From: Synergistaceae bacterium UBA5560 | GTDB lineage: Bacteria > Synergistota > Synergistia > Synergistales > Aminiphilaceae | Length of the DNA: 15,976 bases | Direction of reading: 5' to 3' | NCBI GenBank assembly: GCA_002425685.1 | Contig: DIMS01000087.1 | Span: 20,507 to 36,482 of the forward strand | In this document: piece after piece, positions 14,316 to 15,976 of the stretch | Layout: each line of letters starts with the position of its first letter | Position numbering within the stretch: position 1 is the stretch's first letter | Position numbers and translations under genes: made by a program | The notes under the pieces: generated by a model | Seen by the model: only the letters and a program-made list of their open reading frames with translations | What the model was told of the DNA's origin: nothing | The model's database searches: none

Positions 14316-15251
14316 ATGAACAAGGGAAGGGCGTTGCGCCCGGGGGATCTTATCGGTCTGTTGAGTGTGTCGAACCCCGTCACCGACGAGGAGCGGCAGT
14401 GCAGCGTGGATGTGGTGGAGGCTCTGGGTTTCCGCACGGTCTGTGGAGAGAGTCTTTTTCACCGGAGGGGATACTTGGCAGGCCCCGACGAGATTCGTGC
14501 CCGGGACGTGAATCGCATGTTTGCCGATCCCGACATCGCGGGGATCTTCTGTGTCCGCGGAGGTGAGGGCGCGAACCGCCTTCCAGAGATGATCGACCTG
14601 GAGGTGGTGCGGAAGAACCCCAAAGTCTTTTTGGGGTACAGTGACGTCACGGTCTTCCATCTCCTTCTGGGACAAGGCGCGGACCTCGTCACGATTCATG
14701 GCCCCATGCCCTATACCGAATTCCGCCGGGACACCTTCGAGGGCTACGTGAAAGAGCATTTTCTGAAAGCCGTCACGGAGACGGAGCCTGTTGGGGAAAT
14801 CCTTCCGCCCCAGGGAGATCCTGCCATCCAGGCACTTGTTCCCGGAACGGTGGAGGCGCCTCTCGTGGGAGGATGCCTCTCCCTCATCTCCGCTCTCATG
14901 GGAACCCCCTGGGAGATCGACACGCGGGGAAAGATCCTCATCATCGAGGACGTGGGAGAACAGCCCTACAAATACGACCGTTGGCTCTGCCAGCTTCGTT
15001 CCTCAGGAAAACTGCAGCAGTGTGCCGGAGTCGTCGTCGGTCAGTGCATCGACTGTACCGCGGACAAACCGAAGATGGACATTCCCCTGGAGGAGATCTT
15101 CGCCGATCTTCTGGTGCCTCTCGGAGTTCCGGTGCTCCTGAACGTTCCTTTCGGCCACGGCAAGCGGAAGGCCACGTTCCCCCTGGGGGTGCGGGCGCTT
15201 CTCGACGGAAACGCGGGGCGATTCTTCCTCACGGAATCGGGAGTGCGGTAA
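14316..15251 (+). CDS. LD-carboxypeptidase (peptidase family S66, LdcA/YkfA type)
   Basis: Cytoplasmic serine peptidase of 311 residues that removes the terminal D-amino acid from murein tetrapeptides; the MccF immunity enzyme belongs to the same family. The catalytic set is visible: Ser109 in FLGYSDVT, a glutamate in IIEDVGEQPYKYDRW (Glu211 or Glu215), and His281 in NVPFGHGKRKATFPLG. The early VRGGEGANRL motif is also typical. The start is the ATG with GGAAGGG 6 bases upstream; an ATG two codons earlier is possible. Lying last in the dpp operon, it argues that the imported peptides come from peptidoglycan, as in the B. subtilis dpp-ykf locus. A role as self-immunity to a microcin-C-like compound is a less likely alternative, since no such biosynthetic genes are seen. 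Confidence 0.92.
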   Translation: MNKGRALRPGDLIGLLSVSNPVTDEERQCSVDVVEALGFRTVCGESLFHRRGYLAGPDEIRARDVNRMFADPDIAGIFCVRGGEGANRLPEMIDLEVVRKNPKVFLGYSDVTVFHLLLGQGADLVTIHGPMPYTEFRRDTFEGYVKEHFLKAVTETEPVGEILPPQGDPAIQALVPGTVEAPLVGGCLSLISALMGTPWEIDTRGKILIIEDVGEQPYKYDRWLCQLRSSGKLQQCAGVVVGQCIDCTADKPKMDIPLEEIFADLLVPLGVPVLLNVPFGHGKRKATFPLGVRALLDGNAGRFFLTESGVR

Positions 15252-15277
15252 CCGCCTCTTTCGGGTGGCCGCTTTTT
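15245..15277 (+). terminator. Putative intrinsic terminator of the dpp operon
   Basis: GCGG (15245-15248) pairs with CCGC (15269-15272), and CCGCC (15252-15256) with GGTGG (15264-15268). The TAA stop codon forms a 3-nt bulge. TTTTT follows immediately. The 9-bp stem plus T5 fits an intrinsic terminator for the operon ahead of the next binding-protein gene. Confidence 0.5.
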
Positions 15278-15363
15278 CACGGTGCACTTCGCGGTGTCTC
15301 CTGCGTCGTCGACCTGAATCGGTTTTTTAGTGAAGGGAGGGATGCGGTCACACGGGAGGAAAC

Positions 15364-15462
15364 ATGTTGGCGGAAGAAGGGACGTTTCTCCACGGGAAGG
15401 GGAGAGACCGGAGGAGTAAGGATCCTAGGAAACAGAGACGGACAGGAGGGAACGAAACGTGA
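15364..15462 (+). CDS. Possible 32-codon leader ORF before the binding-protein gene
   Basis: ATG preceded by GGGAGG at 4 bases opens 32 codons rich in Arg, Lys and Gly, ending in a TGA that overlaps the next gene's GTG start as GTGA. The surrounding 120 bases are purine-rich and contain several GGGAGG-like strings, so this could be chance. No known family is recognised. Confidence 0.25.
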   Translation: MLAEEGTFLHGKGRDRRSKDPRKQRRTGGNET

Positions 15463-15976
15463 AGAGAACAGTGCAGCGTATGCTTGTTCTGGCGGTGGTG
15501 ATGTTCGCCCTGGTGGGGCTGATCGCGGGAGTGGCCCAGGCCAAGGAGAAAGTTCTCACCATCGCGGGTTTTTCCACGGATACCGTGGATGCCCATATGA
15601 CCACGGCGGAATATTTCGTGCCGCTCAACGCGTTTGACCGCCTCGTGCAGGTGGAGCCCGGCTCCAATCCGCCCAAGATCGTTCCCATGTTGGCGGAGAA
15701 GTGGAACGTCTCCAAGGACGGGAAAGTCTTCACCTTTTTCCTGCGCAAGGGCGTCAAGTTCCACAACGGCGAAGAACTCACCGCCGACGACGTGCTCTAC
15801 ACCTTCGACCGCGTGCTCAATCCCGCAACCAAATCCTTCCAGACGGATCTCTTCGACTTCGTCGAAGGAGCCCGGGAGCGGCTCGACGGCAAGGCGGACA
15901 GCGTGTCGGGCTTCAAGGTTCTCGACAAATACACGTTCCAGATTACCCTGAAGGAACCCTACGCGCCGTTTTTGGC
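15459..15976 (+). CDS. Peptide ABC transporter substrate-binding protein (family 5, 3' end cut by window edge)
   Basis: The first 172 codons of a DppA/OppA-class periplasmic binding protein. Residues 1-28 form a clear signal peptide: basic VKRTVQR, a hydrophobic core and AQA cleavage before KEKVLTIAGF. Then come the family's opening motifs: MLAEKWNVSKDGKVFTFFLRKG, VKFHNGEELTADDVLYTFDR and KVLDKYTFQITLKEPYAPF. The GTG start has AGGAGGG 8 bases upstream. It follows the dpp operon on the same strand after a likely terminator and is probably the dedicated ligand-binding partner of DppBCDF. About 350 residues are missing beyond the window. Confidence 0.93.
   Translation, partial: MKRTVQRMLVLAVVMFALVGLIAGVAQAKEKVLTIAGFSTDTVDAHMTTAEYFVPLNAFDRLVQVEPGSNPPKIVPMLAEKWNVSKDGKVFTFFLRKGVKFHNGEELTADDVLYTFDRVLNPATKSFQTDLFDFVEGARERLDGKADSVSGFKVLDKYTFQITLKEPYAPFL

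Noticed and set aside
14316..15251. Microcin-C immunity (MccF) role for the S66 peptidase
   Set aside because: No microcin biosynthesis genes are nearby, and the dpp operon context fits murein-peptide trimming better.
1..15976. CRISPR arrays, tRNA or rRNA genes, IS elements, phage or toxin-antitoxin genes
   Set aside because: No regularly spaced direct repeats, tRNA-like cloverleaf, transposase or integrase motifs were seen on either strand.

Overview
This is GC-rich, tightly packed bacterial DNA. Oligopeptide transport, diaminopimelate (DAP) enzymes, an amino-acid C-S lyase-like PLP enzyme and a lack of sugar genes suggest an amino-acid or peptide fermenting anaerobe. The Synergistota is my best guess, but that rests on gene content and style only; no rRNA, tRNA or marker phylogeny is available here.

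Layout. The left half (1-5758) is a minus-strand block. In transcription order it holds a membrane histidine kinase, dapF-like DAP epimerase, a family-5 peptide-binding protein and a MalY/PatB-type PLP enzyme cut by the window edge. The last three are coupled by a 2-bp gap and a GTGA overlap. A single-domain response regulator (5866-6243) is divergent from the kinase. A long hairpin separates it from a second minus-strand block (6408-10033): meso-DAP dehydrogenase (ddh), a ThDP-dependent acetolactate-synthase-like enzyme, and an FCD-domain transcription factor with an unusual N-terminal winged helix. The right half is a plus-strand operon, dppB-dppC-dppD-dppF followed by an S66 LD-carboxypeptidase, then a plausible terminator and the start of a second peptide-binding protein that runs off the window.

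The ddh and dpp units are divergent. The roughly 395 bp between them holds two good sigma70-type promoters pointing outward, with palindromes in matching positions on each side: CTCATCA-containing inverted repeats just downstream of each -10, and GGAAYRYT half-sites inside each spacer. This looks like one co-regulated locus, and the FCD regulator is the obvious candidate to control it.

Working model (inference): the locus takes up peptides released from peptidoglycan (binding proteins plus DppBCDF), trims the terminal D-residue in the cytoplasm (LD-carboxypeptidase), and deaminates the D-centre of meso-DAP (Ddh). The ThDP enzyme may act on the resulting 2-oxo acid. The arrangement recalls the Bacillus subtilis dpp-ykf murein-peptide locus but adds catabolic enzymes. 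No rRNA, tRNA, CRISPR, IS element or phage gene was seen.
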